Positions 16,850 to 26,835 of a stretch of DNA of 64,000 nucleotides are shown one piece after another. Origin of the DNA: an uncultured Caulobacterales bacterium (lineage in GTDB: Bacteria > Pseudomonadota > Alphaproteobacteria > Caulobacterales > Maricaulaceae). Under the pieces are notes generated by a model that saw only the letters and a list, made by a program, of their open reading frames with translations, did no database searches and had not been told where the DNA came from. Numbering within the stretch: the first letter of the stretch is position 1; every line of letters starts with the position of its first letter. The position numbers and the translations under genes are program-made. Where the stretch lies: NCBI GenBank assembly GCA_938009235.1, contig CALLIK010000006.1:1-64000 (forward strand). Direction: 5' to 3'.

Positions 16850-17854
16850 TTACCAGTTCCGCATTATGTCCCGCACTAAACGTCCAGATGGCGTCAGGTC
16901 GCGCTCTGTCCATCCTCCATGTGAGGACGCGCCGGGCTTGAACAATGAAGCGCCTTCCGCCTTGTCGCTGACGGACCAGTTCAAATGGCTTAATCCATGA
17001 CGCCGCGCAAAGCGCATCCATTCGTGCGTGGAGGCCACGTCCACACTTCCGTCGCCAGTATAGGTCACGGTGCCCCATTCCGAGAGGATCAACGGCAAGC
17101 CTTTGTTAATTGCATATTCGGCCCTATGGCGAAGTTCGCCCCTATGTGTCGCCGCGTAAAAATGTAGCGCGTAGAGGATGTTGGAATGGCCTCGAATTGG
17201 GTTATCGGCAGCCTTATCGACGTGCTGATCCCAACTAGGCGTTCCAACAATAATCAGGTTGTCAGGATCAACTCTGCGGATTGCCGCTATGACTGTTTCT
17301 GCATAGGGTTTGACGGTTCTGTCCCAGTCTGTCGTATCTAACGGTTCATTATAAATTTCATATATAAGGTTAGGTGTGTGGCCATAGGATTGCGCAAGAC
17401 GTGTGAAAAATTCTACGGCCTCGGCTGTATTGCGTTCGGCTTGATGGGAATGCCAATCGACAATCACATAGAGCCCATTGGCAATTGCGGCGTCGACAAC
17501 AGTTTTAACGCGGGCTGAGTTTCCGCGTTTATCTTGTAAAAAACTGCCGTCATTTTGCGCGCCTAGTGCAACGCGGACTATGCCTGCGTTCCAATCTTTG
17601 GCGAATGTTTCGACCGCGCCAGCCGTATAGAAACGATCTTGTCCCCACCCTGTATTGGACCAAAAAAAACTTGGTCCCGCGAGGGATGTAATCTGCCCGC
17701 GCTGATCTCTGATATGCGGACCGACAACAGAGAGTTGTCCGTGTTGTGAAACTGGAGTGATGCGGTTTGAAGCGAAAGGTCCTGCTGTCGTTGAGGCGCT
17801 ACCGAACATCATCACGGCGATAAGTGCGAGAATGGTTTTGAAGATGTGTGTCAT
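16850..17854 (-). CDS. Secreted glycoside hydrolase family 5 (endoglucanase-like)
   Basis: A 334-residue protein with a signal peptide (MTHIFKTILALIAVMMFGSAS, mature from about residue 25). Clan-A GH5 markers are present: GLYVIVDWHSHQ, acid/base Glu in NLIYEIYNEPLDT, YALHFYAATHRGELR, and nucleophile Glu in LPLILSEWGTVTYTGDG. The arrangement fits GH5 subfamily 2-type cellulases acting on beta-1,4-glucans. It stands alone (103 and 113 bases of spacer). It broadens the polysaccharide capacity beyond the alginate locus at 59-64 kb. Confidence 0.92.
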   Translation of the reverse strand: MTHIFKTILALIAVMMFGSASTTAGPFASNRITPVSQHGQLSVVGPHIRDQRGQITSLAGPSFFWSNTGWGQDRFYTAGAVETFAKDWNAGIVRVALGAQNDGSFLQDKRGNSARVKTVVDAAIANGLYVIVDWHSHQAERNTAEAVEFFTRLAQSYGHTPNLIYEIYNEPLDTTDWDRTVKPYAETVIAAIRRVDPDNLIIVGTPSWDQHVDKAADNPIRGHSNILYALHFYAATHRGELRHRAEYAINKGLPLILSEWGTVTYTGDGSVDVASTHEWMRFARRHGLSHLNWSVSDKAEGASLFKPGASSHGGWTERDLTPSGRLVRDIMRNW

Positions 17855-17967
17855 TCTTTACCTCTAGATATGGCATCTAAAAGATATGCCTGCCGCTCTT
17901 ATAACGGACGTGGATGTATCTAGAATGAGTGCAAAAAACATACCACTGTAGAGGTCATGTGGAGGCG

Positions 17968-18609
17968 TTATTGCGCTAGGCGGTTTTCAAGAGTTTGTGC
18001 ACGCTTCTTGTCGTGAAGTTTAATGGACCGCCAAGTTTTATAAGTTGGGTGTGCAAGCATATCTTCGCGACTAAGGGCCTTTGTGACTTGTGGGACCATC
18101 TTTTCGGACGCGATATTTACCGTCATGGATTTACCATCCATCGTATATGTAGATATTTCCGTGATGCCGCAGGACTGACAATTGACCCAAAGTAAATATC
18201 CATCCTGGGTCACGAAATAATTATAGGACATTGCATAAGTAGGAGCCGTTGGCTCAGGCGGATATTTAAAAGCGATCTTTCGCTCTAGGCCACGTTCTAA
18301 TTCATCCAACATATCAACTGTCGACACTTCATTGAAACTGTCTCCCCAGTCTATCCGAAGGTCGTTAAAGTCTGGCGGTAATATTTGCACATGTCCAATT
18401 TTAGTCGACTTTATCGCTAATTTTTGAAGTGGGTAGACGCCTAACTTGGCGTGATATTCTTCAATCAGAGCTGTCCAATATTCTAGATGGTCCAGCCGAA
18501 GGTGGTCGATATCTTCTTGCAGTCGTATTTCATCCGTTAGGTAAGGACGACCACAAGTCGCCAGAAATGGCAGGGTTAAACTAATACATGCAATGCGGAG
18601 TAACTTCAT
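17968..18609 (-). CDS. Hypothetical lipoprotein
   Basis: A 213-residue protein with signal [19 protein letters not shown] (lipobox LATC, Cys19). The mature part is mostly helical near the start ([29 protein letters not shown]), with one CQSC motif ([13 protein letters not shown]). No family recognised. Its ATG overlaps the dut stop by 4 bases, so it is the last cistron of the coaBC operon. Confidence 0.7.
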   Translation of the reverse strand: MKLLRIACISLTLPFLATCGRPYLTDEIRLQEDIDHLRLDHLEYWTALIEEYHAKLGVYPLQKLAIKSTKIGHVQILPPDFNDLRIDWGDSFNEVSTVDMLDELERGLERKIAFKYPPEPTAPTYAMSYNYFVTQDGYLLWVNCQSCGITEISTYTMDGKSMTVNIASEKMVPQVTKALSREDMLAHPTYKTWRSIKLHDKKRAQTLENRLAQ

Positions 18610-19061
18610 TTTGTTCCCGTTGACCCAAATCCACCTTCGCCGCGAGCTGTATCGTCTAGGGTTTCGACTTGTACGAAATCAGGCTGCGTGATTGGGGCGA
18701 TGACCATTTGCGCGATGCGTTCGCCGCGCGTGATCGTGAAGGCGTCTGTGCCGTGATTGATGAGCAAGACTTTGACTTCGCCCCGATAATCCGCATCAAT
18801 TGTGCCGGGCGTATTGAGGCATGTAATACCATGCTTATAGGCCAAACCAGAGCGCGGACGAATTTGCGCTTCGTAACCCGCAGGCAGTGCCATGGCGAAA
18901 CCTGTTGGAACTAAGGCCCGCGCGCCGGGCGCAAGGATCATAGGCTCAGTCTCAGGTACGGCGGCGCGAAGGTCTGCCCCTGCGGCTAAGGCCGTTTCGA
19001 AATGCGGAAGCGCGAGATCGCCGAAATGATCGAGGGCTTTAATTTGTACAGTCAGAGTCAT
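18606..19061 (-). CDS. dut: Deoxyuridine 5'-triphosphate nucleotidohydrolase (dUTPase)
   Basis: A 151-residue trimeric dUTPase that removes dUTP and supplies dUMP. All five motifs are visible: [55 protein letters not shown] and the flexible C-terminal [10 protein letters not shown]. It overlaps its upstream neighbour and its downstream neighbour by 4 bases each. coaBC-dut linkage is common in alphaproteobacteria. Confidence 0.97.
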   Translation of the reverse strand: MTLTVQIKALDHFGDLALPHFETALAAGADLRAAVPETEPMILAPGARALVPTGFAMALPAGYEAQIRPRSGLAYKHGITCLNTPGTIDADYRGEVKVLLINHGTDAFTITRGERIAQMVIAPITQPDFVQVETLDDTARGEGGFGSTGTK

Positions 19062-19720
19062 TCTTGAATCTCAATTTCATGTGTGGCTTGGTTATTTATA
19101 TCTTGAGTCTCTGAGCCTAGGTCAAATATTTCTACGTCATAGGTTTCAGGAGTGCCTATGACGGGGGCATCTATACCCGTCACTACGGCGGTATTTTCAA
19201 AGTTGCCTTCAATGTCAGATGTGAGATCGGTAGTATCAAGACTGGCTTGTTTTGGTGCAATTGTAGCTAGCCCAAGGTCAGAAAAACTTGCGAGACGCTC
19301 ATCCAAAGTGGATTGAGAGTCAGACGACAGGGCTTGGCCTTTATAAACATGACCAAGGGTTCCGTCTTTCCAATACATTGTCAGGCTGTCCGTGTCTGGA
19401 CTGTCGAAATCTTGGGAAATGATAAAGGGAATACCTGTTGCGACGAGAGGGTAATCGACCTCACTAGGGATAACGCTCTGGCGTTTGCACATTAGCGCCC
19501 GAATAGGGAGTTCGCCGATATGTGTCATATGGCCGTCTTCTTCATCATAAATAGAGGTGATGTAATCAACGGCAGGACCATAAGAAGCCACTTGCGCTTC
19601 GCCTTCCACATCTGCGCCCTCAATAACTTGAAGGAGCAAAATTTCGCAAAAGGCGACATTATCCGCGAGGGCTGATGTCGAAACAGCGGCGGCGAGGAGG
19701 ACGGCTAAAACTCTACGCAT
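19058..19720 (-). CDS. Hypothetical secreted protein between coaBC and dut
   Basis: A 220-residue protein from [19 protein letters not shown], a clean signal peptide. The ATG at 19720 lies inside the end of coaBC (8-base overlap); an alternative start 18 bases upstream is possible. The mature part is acidic, has few cysteines, and ends in an Asp/Glu/Thr-rich tail ([20 protein letters not shown]). No domain recognised. Its insertion between two universally linked enzymes looks lineage-specific. Confidence 0.68.
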   Translation of the reverse strand: MRRVLAVLLAAAVSTSALADNVAFCEILLLQVIEGADVEGEAQVASYGPAVDYITSIYDEEDGHMTHIGELPIRALMCKRQSVIPSEVDYPLVATGIPFIISQDFDSPDTDSLTMYWKDGTLGHVYKGQALSSDSQSTLDERLASFSDLGLATIAPKQASLDTTDLTSDIEGNFENTAVVTGIDAPVIGTPETYDVEIFDLGSETQDINNQATHEIEIQE

Positions 19721-20939
19721 CTTTAAAAACCTCTCCAATACGACCCGCCAATTGACGGGCGATAGCGCGTTTATCTACACGCGCCCAAGTCTCTTCGGTG
19801 TCTTGCGTGATCAATGTGACGGCATTATCTGCGCCGCCCATCACATCACCAGACACATCATTGGCGACAATCCAATCACAATCTTTGCGCAGGCGCTTAG
19901 ATTTGGCCAGTTCAACCACATCATGCGTTTGTGCCGCGAAGCCAATACAAAGCGTGGGGCGCGAAGCCGAGCCGCAAATGCTCGACAGAATATCTGGGTT
20001 TTCTACCATCTCTAACGGAGGAACATCGCCCTTTGGTTTAGGCACTTTCTTGTCTTGAGGTTTCGCAGGCCGCCAATCGGCAACGGCCGCAACAGAGATA
20101 AATATATCAGACGGCAGTGCAGCCTCGACAGCGGCAAGCATATCGAGCGCGCTTTCGATACGGACTGTGCTGACGCCTAGCGGAACGGGTAGGGACGTTG
20201 GCCCTGTTACCAATGTTACCTCTGCGCCTTGATCAACCAAAGCTTGCGCAATCGCGTAACCTTGACGGCCAGACGAATGGTTTGAAATATAGCGCACAGG
20301 GTCAATCGCTTCGCGGGTCGGTCCTGCGGTGACGATCGCCTTGCGGCCCGCCAATGGTTTCTCGGCGCGTAATCCGTCCAAAGACATATCGCCCATCAAC
20401 GCGCCTTGTACGGCATCGGCAATCGCGTCGGGTTCGCTCATGCGGCCCGGTCCATATTCACCGCAGGCCATATCGCCGACATCGGGTCCAATGAACAGCG
20501 CGCCATCATTGCGTAATGTCTGCACATTGCGCTGCGTTGCGGCGGCTTCCCACATTCGCACATTCATGGCGGGCGCATAGAGAACGCGCGTGTCGGTCGC
20601 GAGGAGCGTTGTCGTCGCTAGATCATCCGCAACGCCATGCGCGGCGCGGCTCATGAGGTTCGCAGTAGCAGGCGCAACGATAATCATATCGGCAGAACGA
20701 GACAACTCGATGTGGCCCATCTCGGCTTCTCCTTCGACTGTGGGTGTCATATCCCAGAGGTCAGTGAAAACGGTCTTGCCAGATAAAGCGCCCGCAGATA
20801 GCGGCGTCACAAATTCTTCCCCGCCCTTGGTCAAGATTACCTGCGTCTCAATATCACGCCGCGCAAGTTCGCGGATGAGGAGCAAGGATTTATAAGCAGC
20901 AATACCGCCGCCAATGATGAGCAGGACTTTGTGGGTCAT
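19713..20939 (-). CDS. coaBC: Bifunctional phosphopantothenoylcysteine decarboxylase/phosphopantothenate-cysteine ligase CoaBC
   Basis: A 408-residue fusion for coenzyme A synthesis. The N-terminal FMN decarboxylase half shows VLLIIGGGIAAYKSLLLIREL, the PAMNVRMWEAAATQRN signature and the reactive Cys in VGDMACGEYGPGRMSEP. The C-terminal ligase half begins near residue 200 with GRKAIVTAGPTREAIDPVRY and contains NHSSGRQGYAIAQAL. Normal length. It heads a four-gene overlapping operon with dut. Confidence 0.96.
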   Translation of the reverse strand: MTHKVLLIIGGGIAAYKSLLLIRELARRDIETQVILTKGGEEFVTPLSAGALSGKTVFTDLWDMTPTVEGEAEMGHIELSRSADMIIVAPATANLMSRAAHGVADDLATTTLLATDTRVLYAPAMNVRMWEAAATQRNVQTLRNDGALFIGPDVGDMACGEYGPGRMSEPDAIADAVQGALMGDMSLDGLRAEKPLAGRKAIVTAGPTREAIDPVRYISNHSSGRQGYAIAQALVDQGAEVTLVTGPTSLPVPLGVSTVRIESALDMLAAVEAALPSDIFISVAAVADWRPAKPQDKKVPKPKGDVPPLEMVENPDILSSICGSASRPTLCIGFAAQTHDVVELAKSKRLRKDCDWIVANDVSGDVMGGADNAVTLITQDTEETWARVDKRAIARQLAGRIGEVFKDA

Positions 20940-21047
20940 AGTAGAATACTTTTATGGACGAAATCCGTCCATGGCAAAGCCTAATGGGAGTCGTTGACTG
21001 TTGGACGGACGTTGGTGTGGCGTGAAATTTATACCTTTGGAGGGAAC

Positions 21048-23657
21048 TTAGATGGCTTCCAAAAGGATCATGGCGCACCCCAGCCACACAGTTAGGGCGA
21101 GAGGTGTATATCCAGCAATCAACATCCAAGTTGTCCATCGGTAGGTGCCGTTTTTGGCAACTACATCGGGCTTTTCAGAATTATATTTATTTACCTGTAG
21201 AGCCACCGGAACAAGAATGAAAACTGATAGAGCCGAAATAATCGAAAGCCACTCAGGTAGGGTTGGAATTCGCATGAGAGCGCGATCAAGCACCGAAGCT
21301 GCGAAGAACATTATAGCCAAAGGAATGCTGAGTACTGAAAACCAAGGATAGCGATGTTTTGGGTCACCCTCATTTGCGATGCGTTGAAATAATGAGAAGT
21401 TCATAATGTTAGCAAAGAAAGTTCTCGGAATTGTCCAAATGTCTTCCTTCTGAACCGTTTTGATCCAAAGCCAATTTTTGTAAATCCAATATAGTTGGAA
21501 ATGACCTATTGTGATGAAGGATAGTAAAATGAATTTCGGTAGAGGCACTGGATGAAAAACGAGCTCTTCTCGCCATTCAAGATCATGATTTCGGGCAAAT
21601 GCTGCGGCAATAATTGCGGCAATAATGCCAATCACAAAAAATAAGGCGACGAATATCTGTTCCCATTGGGTGTCTGATATATCGTCCCATTTACTCGGGG
21701 TAATATTATCCATTATCGTGAGGCCGAAATCATCCCGTGTTTCATTTACAAAGCCCAATACTTCGGCGGCATCATCTGCTGCGATGAAGTCTTGTTTGGC
21801 TTCATAGGTGTAAACCTCTTTATAGAGTTGATCCTTGAACGTGTTGACTTCACGGTAATCGAAAGCTTCAGTTTCATACGGTAAATCCGCATCATCAAAT
21901 GCGTAACTTTCGCTTACCTTAAAGGCTAAGGTTTGACGATGTTTTGCTGGATAAGGAATGGCATAGGGAGCTGTTCGCGCGGCGCCACTGAAAACGGGAA
22001 AGTACGCTCGTAATTCATATGGAGTAGCCCAGATAGTTTTCTCGTTATCATCTTCATTCATTTCCCACCCATCAACAATACGGTAATAGGCTTTGATGGT
22101 GAAAACTGCATTTTCTTCATCTATCTCCACCTCAGTTGGTTTTTCAATTTTTATGGATGGGTAGAAATCTGAATAGTATTCAAAAAAACTCTTTTCGACA
22201 TCCGCAAGACCGTCGTTTAGGTACCAGTCATAGTTGGAATCTGCATTTTCGCCGTAATATCGGGCCGTCAACGTGTATAGAACATCGTCTGTGTGCGTCA
22301 CTAAATCGAATTCGTCATAGAAATCTTCGCGCCATTCATATGAGGTTTGGGGCAAGTCAATAATTTCAGAGGCTTGCTCTCGTAATCGTAAACCTTTTTG
22401 AAAACTACCTTGATCAAGCTTGTCGAGTGTTCCTAGCTGTTTACCGCGCGTGGCGTCTAAAACGTAGCCTTTCCCGTCAATATTTGCTCTGACGAGGACA
22501 TGGTCAAAGGCCCAATGATTTGGTTGCCCAATTAAAAATCCTGCACGTTCTTTGGAGTGAACCAGTACTGGATCAGCTTCAATTTTGAGAGCTTTTAAAA
22601 TTGACAACAGGAGCAGGGTCACATCCTTACAATCCCCAAATCGGCGATCAAACACTAAGGCTGGAGGACGAGGTTCATATCCGCCTATGCCCATTTCCAA
22701 TCCAAGGTAACGAATATTTTCTTGGACATAATTTAGCGCACGACGCGCTTTTTCTTTAGGGTCAGAGGTGCCTTGTAGAATACCATCAACGACCGCCTGA
22801 ATTTGAGGGTCGAGTGTGTCTGAAACACTGTAAAATGGGGCGAAATGGTTCCCGACGTCAGACCAATTTCCGTAACTCGATATTTCTAAAGCGGGATAGT
22901 CGTAATGCCATGAGGGGCTATTATCGTTGCTAGACAGGTCATCAAGATCGCGAAAGTTAGATGTGAAAATCGTCTGTCCGTTTTTATTTGTTTTAATCGC
23001 GTTTGTCGCCTCATGATGTAGTTTTGTATGAATAGGCATGTCGCTATCTATAGTGACCCGCTGATATAGGTGTTGTACTGGGGAACTATAGGCTTGCCAA
23101 TTTCTTACGAAATAGCCGTCCCCATAGGCTGGGTTTTTTCCATAGGATGTATAGGCGTAATCAAGTTGATCTCCGACCTTTAATCCTTTTATGGCGAGAC
23201 TGAATTGTAAGGTGCCATCAAATAGAAGTTTGTCCCTATCTGTCTCTGTTCGAAACAGCTCCCCGTCCGTGAGTTTTAATACATTGCGGGTTTCATCTGA
23301 ATTTGTAACGCGGATATGATGAAATTTTATTTTCTTATAGATTGGATCAAAACTTACAGTGACCGTGCCCTTGTCCTCTACAGCACTAGCGTTTTGTAAG
23401 GCTAAGACATTCCGTCGATACGTTCGTCGATCAGAGACCGAAACGCGAGTTTGAGTGCTAGCAAGTTTATAAGAAAGCTTTTGATCTGCAGATAGCGCGA
23501 AGTCTTCCTGCATGATCGTTTGAACCTCTACCCACGCTTCAGCTGGAGCGATAGAAATATAATCATCTATATTTTGTGCGTTGGCGTGTGACCCTACGGA
23601 TAATATAAAGCAAAATGCTACGAATTTTAATATAGATACCCCAAAACTTCGGCGCAT
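21048..23657 (-). CDS. DUF3857/transglutaminase-like membrane protein
   Basis: An 869-residue protein from MRRSFGVSILKFVAFCFILS (signal peptide; the Met five codons upstream is less likely). It has a DUF3857 domain (about residues 50-230), then a transglutaminase-like core with the Cys in RRFGDCKDVTLLLLSIL, His in NHWAFDHVLVRA and Asp in YVLDATRGK, so the triad is intact. After a beta-rich segment come a membrane helix (FVALFFVIGIIAAIIAAAFA) and four or five further C-terminal helices. Such proteins are predicted envelope proteins of unknown substrate. The extra C-terminal multi-helix domain is longer than in usual DUF3857 proteins. Confidence 0.85.
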   Translation of the reverse strand: MRRSFGVSILKFVAFCFILSVGSHANAQNIDDYISIAPAEAWVEVQTIMQEDFALSADQKLSYKLASTQTRVSVSDRRTYRRNVLALQNASAVEDKGTVTVSFDPIYKKIKFHHIRVTNSDETRNVLKLTDGELFRTETDRDKLLFDGTLQFSLAIKGLKVGDQLDYAYTSYGKNPAYGDGYFVRNWQAYSSPVQHLYQRVTIDSDMPIHTKLHHEATNAIKTNKNGQTIFTSNFRDLDDLSSNDNSPSWHYDYPALEISSYGNWSDVGNHFAPFYSVSDTLDPQIQAVVDGILQGTSDPKEKARRALNYVQENIRYLGLEMGIGGYEPRPPALVFDRRFGDCKDVTLLLLSILKALKIEADPVLVHSKERAGFLIGQPNHWAFDHVLVRANIDGKGYVLDATRGKQLGTLDKLDQGSFQKGLRLREQASEIIDLPQTSYEWREDFYDEFDLVTHTDDVLYTLTARYYGENADSNYDWYLNDGLADVEKSFFEYYSDFYPSIKIEKPTEVEIDEENAVFTIKAYYRIVDGWEMNEDDNEKTIWATPYELRAYFPVFSGAARTAPYAIPYPAKHRQTLAFKVSESYAFDDADLPYETEAFDYREVNTFKDQLYKEVYTYEAKQDFIAADDAAEVLGFVNETRDDFGLTIMDNITPSKWDDISDTQWEQIFVALFFVIGIIAAIIAAAFARNHDLEWREELVFHPVPLPKFILLSFITIGHFQLYWIYKNWLWIKTVQKEDIWTIPRTFFANIMNFSLFQRIANEGDPKHRYPWFSVLSIPLAIMFFAASVLDRALMRIPTLPEWLSIISALSVFILVPVALQVNKYNSEKPDVVAKNGTYRWTTWMLIAGYTPLALTVWLGCAMILLEAI

Positions 23658-23748
23658 ATGTCTCCCCAGCACTCAACTCTTTATTGCACTTTAGGAGTGA
23701 GGAAACATAACGCAAATGGTTTTATGATCTTTGAACAGGCGTCGTGAT

Positions 23749-24170
23749 CTACCTGCACTTCGCCGCGCCAAGGATAGGGCCGACACCTTCATCTATGCTT
23801 TGAAGCAGAACGGCACAGGTTTCACCTTTTCCAACGGACGGTAGTTTATAGTCCGTTGACTTCTGACCCGTTTGGCCGAGGATTTTAGCCTCCAAAACGA
23901 TGTTTTTCCCCGCGAGCTTACGGCCTTTATTTTCGCCGCCTTTTACATCGGTTTCATGTTGTTTCAGCAAGCGCACAAATAAGATATCGACATTGGCTTG
24001 GCTCGCGCCAATTTTCACGTGGCCGTCTTCAATTTGAACAGGGACTGATAATTTTGGAGCTTTATCCAACAGAGTGTTGACGGCTTGGCGGCGTTTGCCA
24101 TTAAGAGAGGTAGCCCTGCGATGACAGCTATCGTGAGAGCCAGAATTGAATATGGGGAAACGGGTTTCAT
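23749..24170 (-). pseudogene. DUF1223 protein remnant (internal deletion plus frame change)
   Basis: An ATG at 24170 starts a good signal peptide (MKPVSPYSILALTIAVIAG then LPLLMANAA), but that frame stops after about 55 codons. In another frame, from about 24095 to 23749, the C-terminal half of a DUF1223 protein is clear: EDGHVKIGASQANVDILFVR, KQHETDVKGGENKGRKLAG, and AVLLQSIDEGVGPILGAAK. The whole thioredoxin-like N-terminal domain with its FTSQGCSSCPPAD motif is missing. So signal peptide and C-terminal half are joined out of frame by a deletion of roughly 110-130 codons. A GTG/other-start ORF through the C-terminal part exists but lacks export signal. Confidence 0.72.
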
Positions 24171-24289
24171 GATAAGTCCTATGTAGTCTTATCGCTCCAG
24201 TTTCAGTCCGTTTAGTAACATGCAAATATCATTGTTGTGATTGGGGTCGTGATGTATTTTTATTGAATAGAGGCCTTCTAAGGAAGAAA

Positions 24290-25060
24290 TCACTCATCCG
24301 TGCAAACATGATGCAGGAGAAATTCCTCGGTTTCTTCCAATGAATATCCAGATTTTTCACCAATATAAAAATACTGTAAGAAAGGCTGTTTCGACATGTC
24401 TCTGCATCCGTTTATGGGAACAACATTTATAGCACCAGGCGTTACATAATTTGGCCAACGACCTTTAGCGATTATGTCTTCCGTCAAGACTCTTTCTGCT
24501 GTGCGGCTGGAACTAATGGTTATCACTTCAACCTTATCGTCAAGAAGAGCTTTACCCAAATTGCAAGTCGGGCAGTCGGAAAAATATTGATATTTCCTCC
24601 CCTTGCATGGCACGCGTTCAACTTTTTTGCAGCTAGTTCTAATAAGATCAAAAGAAGCAATCTTACGGGCTTTCGTTAAAAGCTGTGTTGCCGGAGTGAC
24701 GTCTAGGTCTGTTAGAAAGAAAGTTTCATTATCGACTGAGTAGTGACGGAAACTGACGTCGCCAAATGTCTTATCCCCTTCAGAATATAGGTCCTTAATC
24801 GCCTGCGCGACTTCGGGGTCTTTAGAAATGTCATAGATGTAAACGGGGCCTTCGGGGGTGCTGCGTAGTTTTGTGGCTTTGCCTGATGTTGTAAAATTAT
24901 TGGCTTGTTTTTAAGTGATGCCGCCAAGTTCAGAGAACGAGGATTCCGAGGTTGAGACTTCAGAGGCTAGGTCCAGTTCACGGGTTTCGTCAACATTCGC
25001 GCAAGCCATGAGCAGCGTCGCTATGCAACAAAATAAACTAGCCGTGATTTTGAACTTCAT
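24290..25060 (-). pseudogene. Lipoprotein gene interrupted by an in-frame TAA
   Basis: ATG 25060 starts a lipoprotein (MKFKITASLFCCIATLLMAC) that runs 49 residues to a TAA at 24911-24913. The same frame then stays open from KQANNFTTSGKATKLRS through VYIYDISKDPEVAQAIKDLY, SFRHYSVDNETFFLTDLD, CPTCNLGKALLDDKVEVITI to the stop at 24290. Composition after the stop is protein-like, so one 256-codon gene with a single nonsense change (possibly CAA to TAA, context ACT-TAA-AAA-CAA) is the best reading. The family is not recognised; a CPTC motif near the middle recalls thiol-redox proteins. It lies next to another broken gene on the same strand. Confidence 0.7.
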
Positions 25061-25118
25061 GGTTGAGGCTAAGAAGTGTGAAGCCATGTGTCAAATATGG
25101 GTAATCATCAACACTCCC

Positions 25119-26681
25119 TCAAAACTGCCCAACCATCCAACTCGCGGCTAGCGCAATCGCGGCGCCAATTCCTGCATAGGCCATCGGCAGCAGGGCATCG
25201 CGCTTTCGCGACTTTGGTTGCGTGCGGCGGTCTGTCGATAGATCGATGTCTCCGTCGGCCCACGCTTTAGCAAGCTTGGCGATGTTGTCCGTGGCATCAG
25301 GTAGGATGCTAAGGGTACGGCGTGTTTTGCCTAAGCCCGTTAGGAAGTCATTGAGGTAGCGTTCTGGCCCGACTTCGCGGCGAACGGCTTTTGTGACGAT
25401 AGGACGGGAGGCTTCCCACATATCAAATGCAGGGTCGAGGCGGCGCGCTACGCCTTCGGCCTGCATCATGGTCTTCTGCATGAGGATGAGTTGCGGTTGT
25501 AGCTCCATGTCGAAAATTTCGGTGATCTCGAGCAGCTGCATCAACACTTTGGCCATAGACACATCCTCGGCATTTTTACCGAAGATAGGCTCCCCTACGG
25601 CGCGGAGGGCACTGGCAAATTCTTCGACGCTGTGATGGGACGGCACATAGCCAATGTCGAAATGGACTTGCGCAATTTTATAATAATCGCGTTGTAAAAA
25701 CCCAAAGAGCGTATCGATCTCAAAGCGGATTTCGTCCTCGCCCAAACGCCCCAAAATACCGAAGTCGAGCAACACGAGTTGTCCGTCCGCATCCATGATC
25801 AGATTGCCTTCGTGCATATCCGCGTGGAAGACGCCATATTCAAATGTGGAGGCGAGGAAGGACTGAATAACTTGGGTCGCGAGTGCGCGTCTTTCCGATA
25901 GAGGTAGCTCTAGGATGGCGTCCGCAGACAGCGCGGTTCCGTCAATCCATTCACTGACCAAAACGTCTTTACCAACCAAGTCCCAATGCAGGCCTGGGAC
26001 GCGAAATAGACCCGTGTCTTCGGCGACTTCCGCCAGCTCGCTTTGGGAGGCGGCTTCAAGGCGTAGGTCAAGTTCGAGCATCACTGCGCGGCGCGCTTCT
26101 TTGACAAAATCTTTTGGACGCAAGCGGCGCAATGACGGCACGGCCCCATGTGCCAACTTGGCGACAAGCGCGATGGTGTTCATGTCATTCGTCATGCGTT
26201 TCAGGATATTGGGACGCAGGACTTTGACGGCGACGATTTCGCCCGTGTGCAGCACGCCCTTATGGACTTGTGCAACAGACGCGGCGGCGACAGGTTCCGA
26301 CAGCGATGCCAAATGTTTGGACCACGGCGCGCCCCATTCTGCGGCCATCATCTTTTCGGCGGTTTTCATCGGGAAGGGCGGAACTTTATCTTTTAAAACC
26401 GACAAACCGCGCGCAAATTCAGAGTCAAACATATCGCCGCGTGTCGCGAGGACTTGGCCGAATTTAATATAGGCAGGGCCGAGGTCTTGCAGGGCGCGCG
26501 CAAACCGCTCGCCTGCATTGCCTTTGCGGTTTCCGACTGAAAATATACGGCTGAATGCGCCGACAAACCTGACAGGCCACGGCACGAGGCTCGCATATTC
26601 GGAAGGGACCAACGCATCATGGCGTATCAGAACCCAAGCTGTGCGGAATAAGCGGAAAATTGTCGCTAAGCGTTTAAACAT
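25119..26681 (-). CDS. ubiB: UbiB/ABC1-family atypical kinase for ubiquinone biosynthesis
   Basis: A 520-residue membrane-associated ATPase/kinase-like protein needed for ubiquinone synthesis. The start MFKRLATIFRLFRTAWVLIRHD is the family-typical one; a GTG 96 bases upstream adds an unrelated tail. Key motifs: KxGQ in YIKFGQVLATRGDMF, Ala-rich loop EPVAAASVAQVHKGVL, VAVKVLRP, catalytic HADMHEGN (family consensus HADPHPGN, two substitutions) and metal-binding LLDFGILGRL. A C-terminal membrane helix (YAGIGAAIALAASWMVG) is present. ubiB-coaBC-dut is a known neighbourhood; here about 4 kb of lineage-specific and broken genes separate ubiB from coaBC. Confidence 0.95.
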   Translation of the reverse strand: MFKRLATIFRLFRTAWVLIRHDALVPSEYASLVPWPVRFVGAFSRIFSVGNRKGNAGERFARALQDLGPAYIKFGQVLATRGDMFDSEFARGLSVLKDKVPPFPMKTAEKMMAAEWGAPWSKHLASLSEPVAAASVAQVHKGVLHTGEIVAVKVLRPNILKRMTNDMNTIALVAKLAHGAVPSLRRLRPKDFVKEARRAVMLELDLRLEAASQSELAEVAEDTGLFRVPGLHWDLVGKDVLVSEWIDGTALSADAILELPLSERRALATQVIQSFLASTFEYGVFHADMHEGNLIMDADGQLVLLDFGILGRLGEDEIRFEIDTLFGFLQRDYYKIAQVHFDIGYVPSHHSVEEFASALRAVGEPIFGKNAEDVSMAKVLMQLLEITEIFDMELQPQLILMQKTMMQAEGVARRLDPAFDMWEASRPIVTKAVRREVGPERYLNDFLTGLGKTRRTLSILPDATDNIAKLAKAWADGDIDLSTDRRTQPKSRKRDALLPMAYAGIGAAIALAASWMVGQF

Positions 26682-26795
26682 GAGCGGCTTATAGATAGGC
26701 TCGCCGCGCGGGTATAGCTGCGATTTTGCAGAACAAATATACGGGCTGTAATTTTCCAGCAGGTTTAATGATATCACAACTGTTTTATGTCTACA

Positions 26796-26810
26796 TTAAG
26801 GTCACCTAAG
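26796..26810 (+). promoter_or_regulatory. Near-match CtrA box upstream of the TadG-like gene
   Basis: TTAA-GGTCACC-TAAG differs from the CtrA pattern TTAA-N7-TTAA at one base and lies 26 bases before the ATG of the TadG-like gene. Flp pilus genes are known CtrA targets in Caulobacter-type bacteria, which makes the match worth noting, but a single near-match of this kind can arise by chance. Confidence 0.35.
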
Positions 26811-26835
26811 GTAGAATTAAAGTGAGAGCTTGAAA

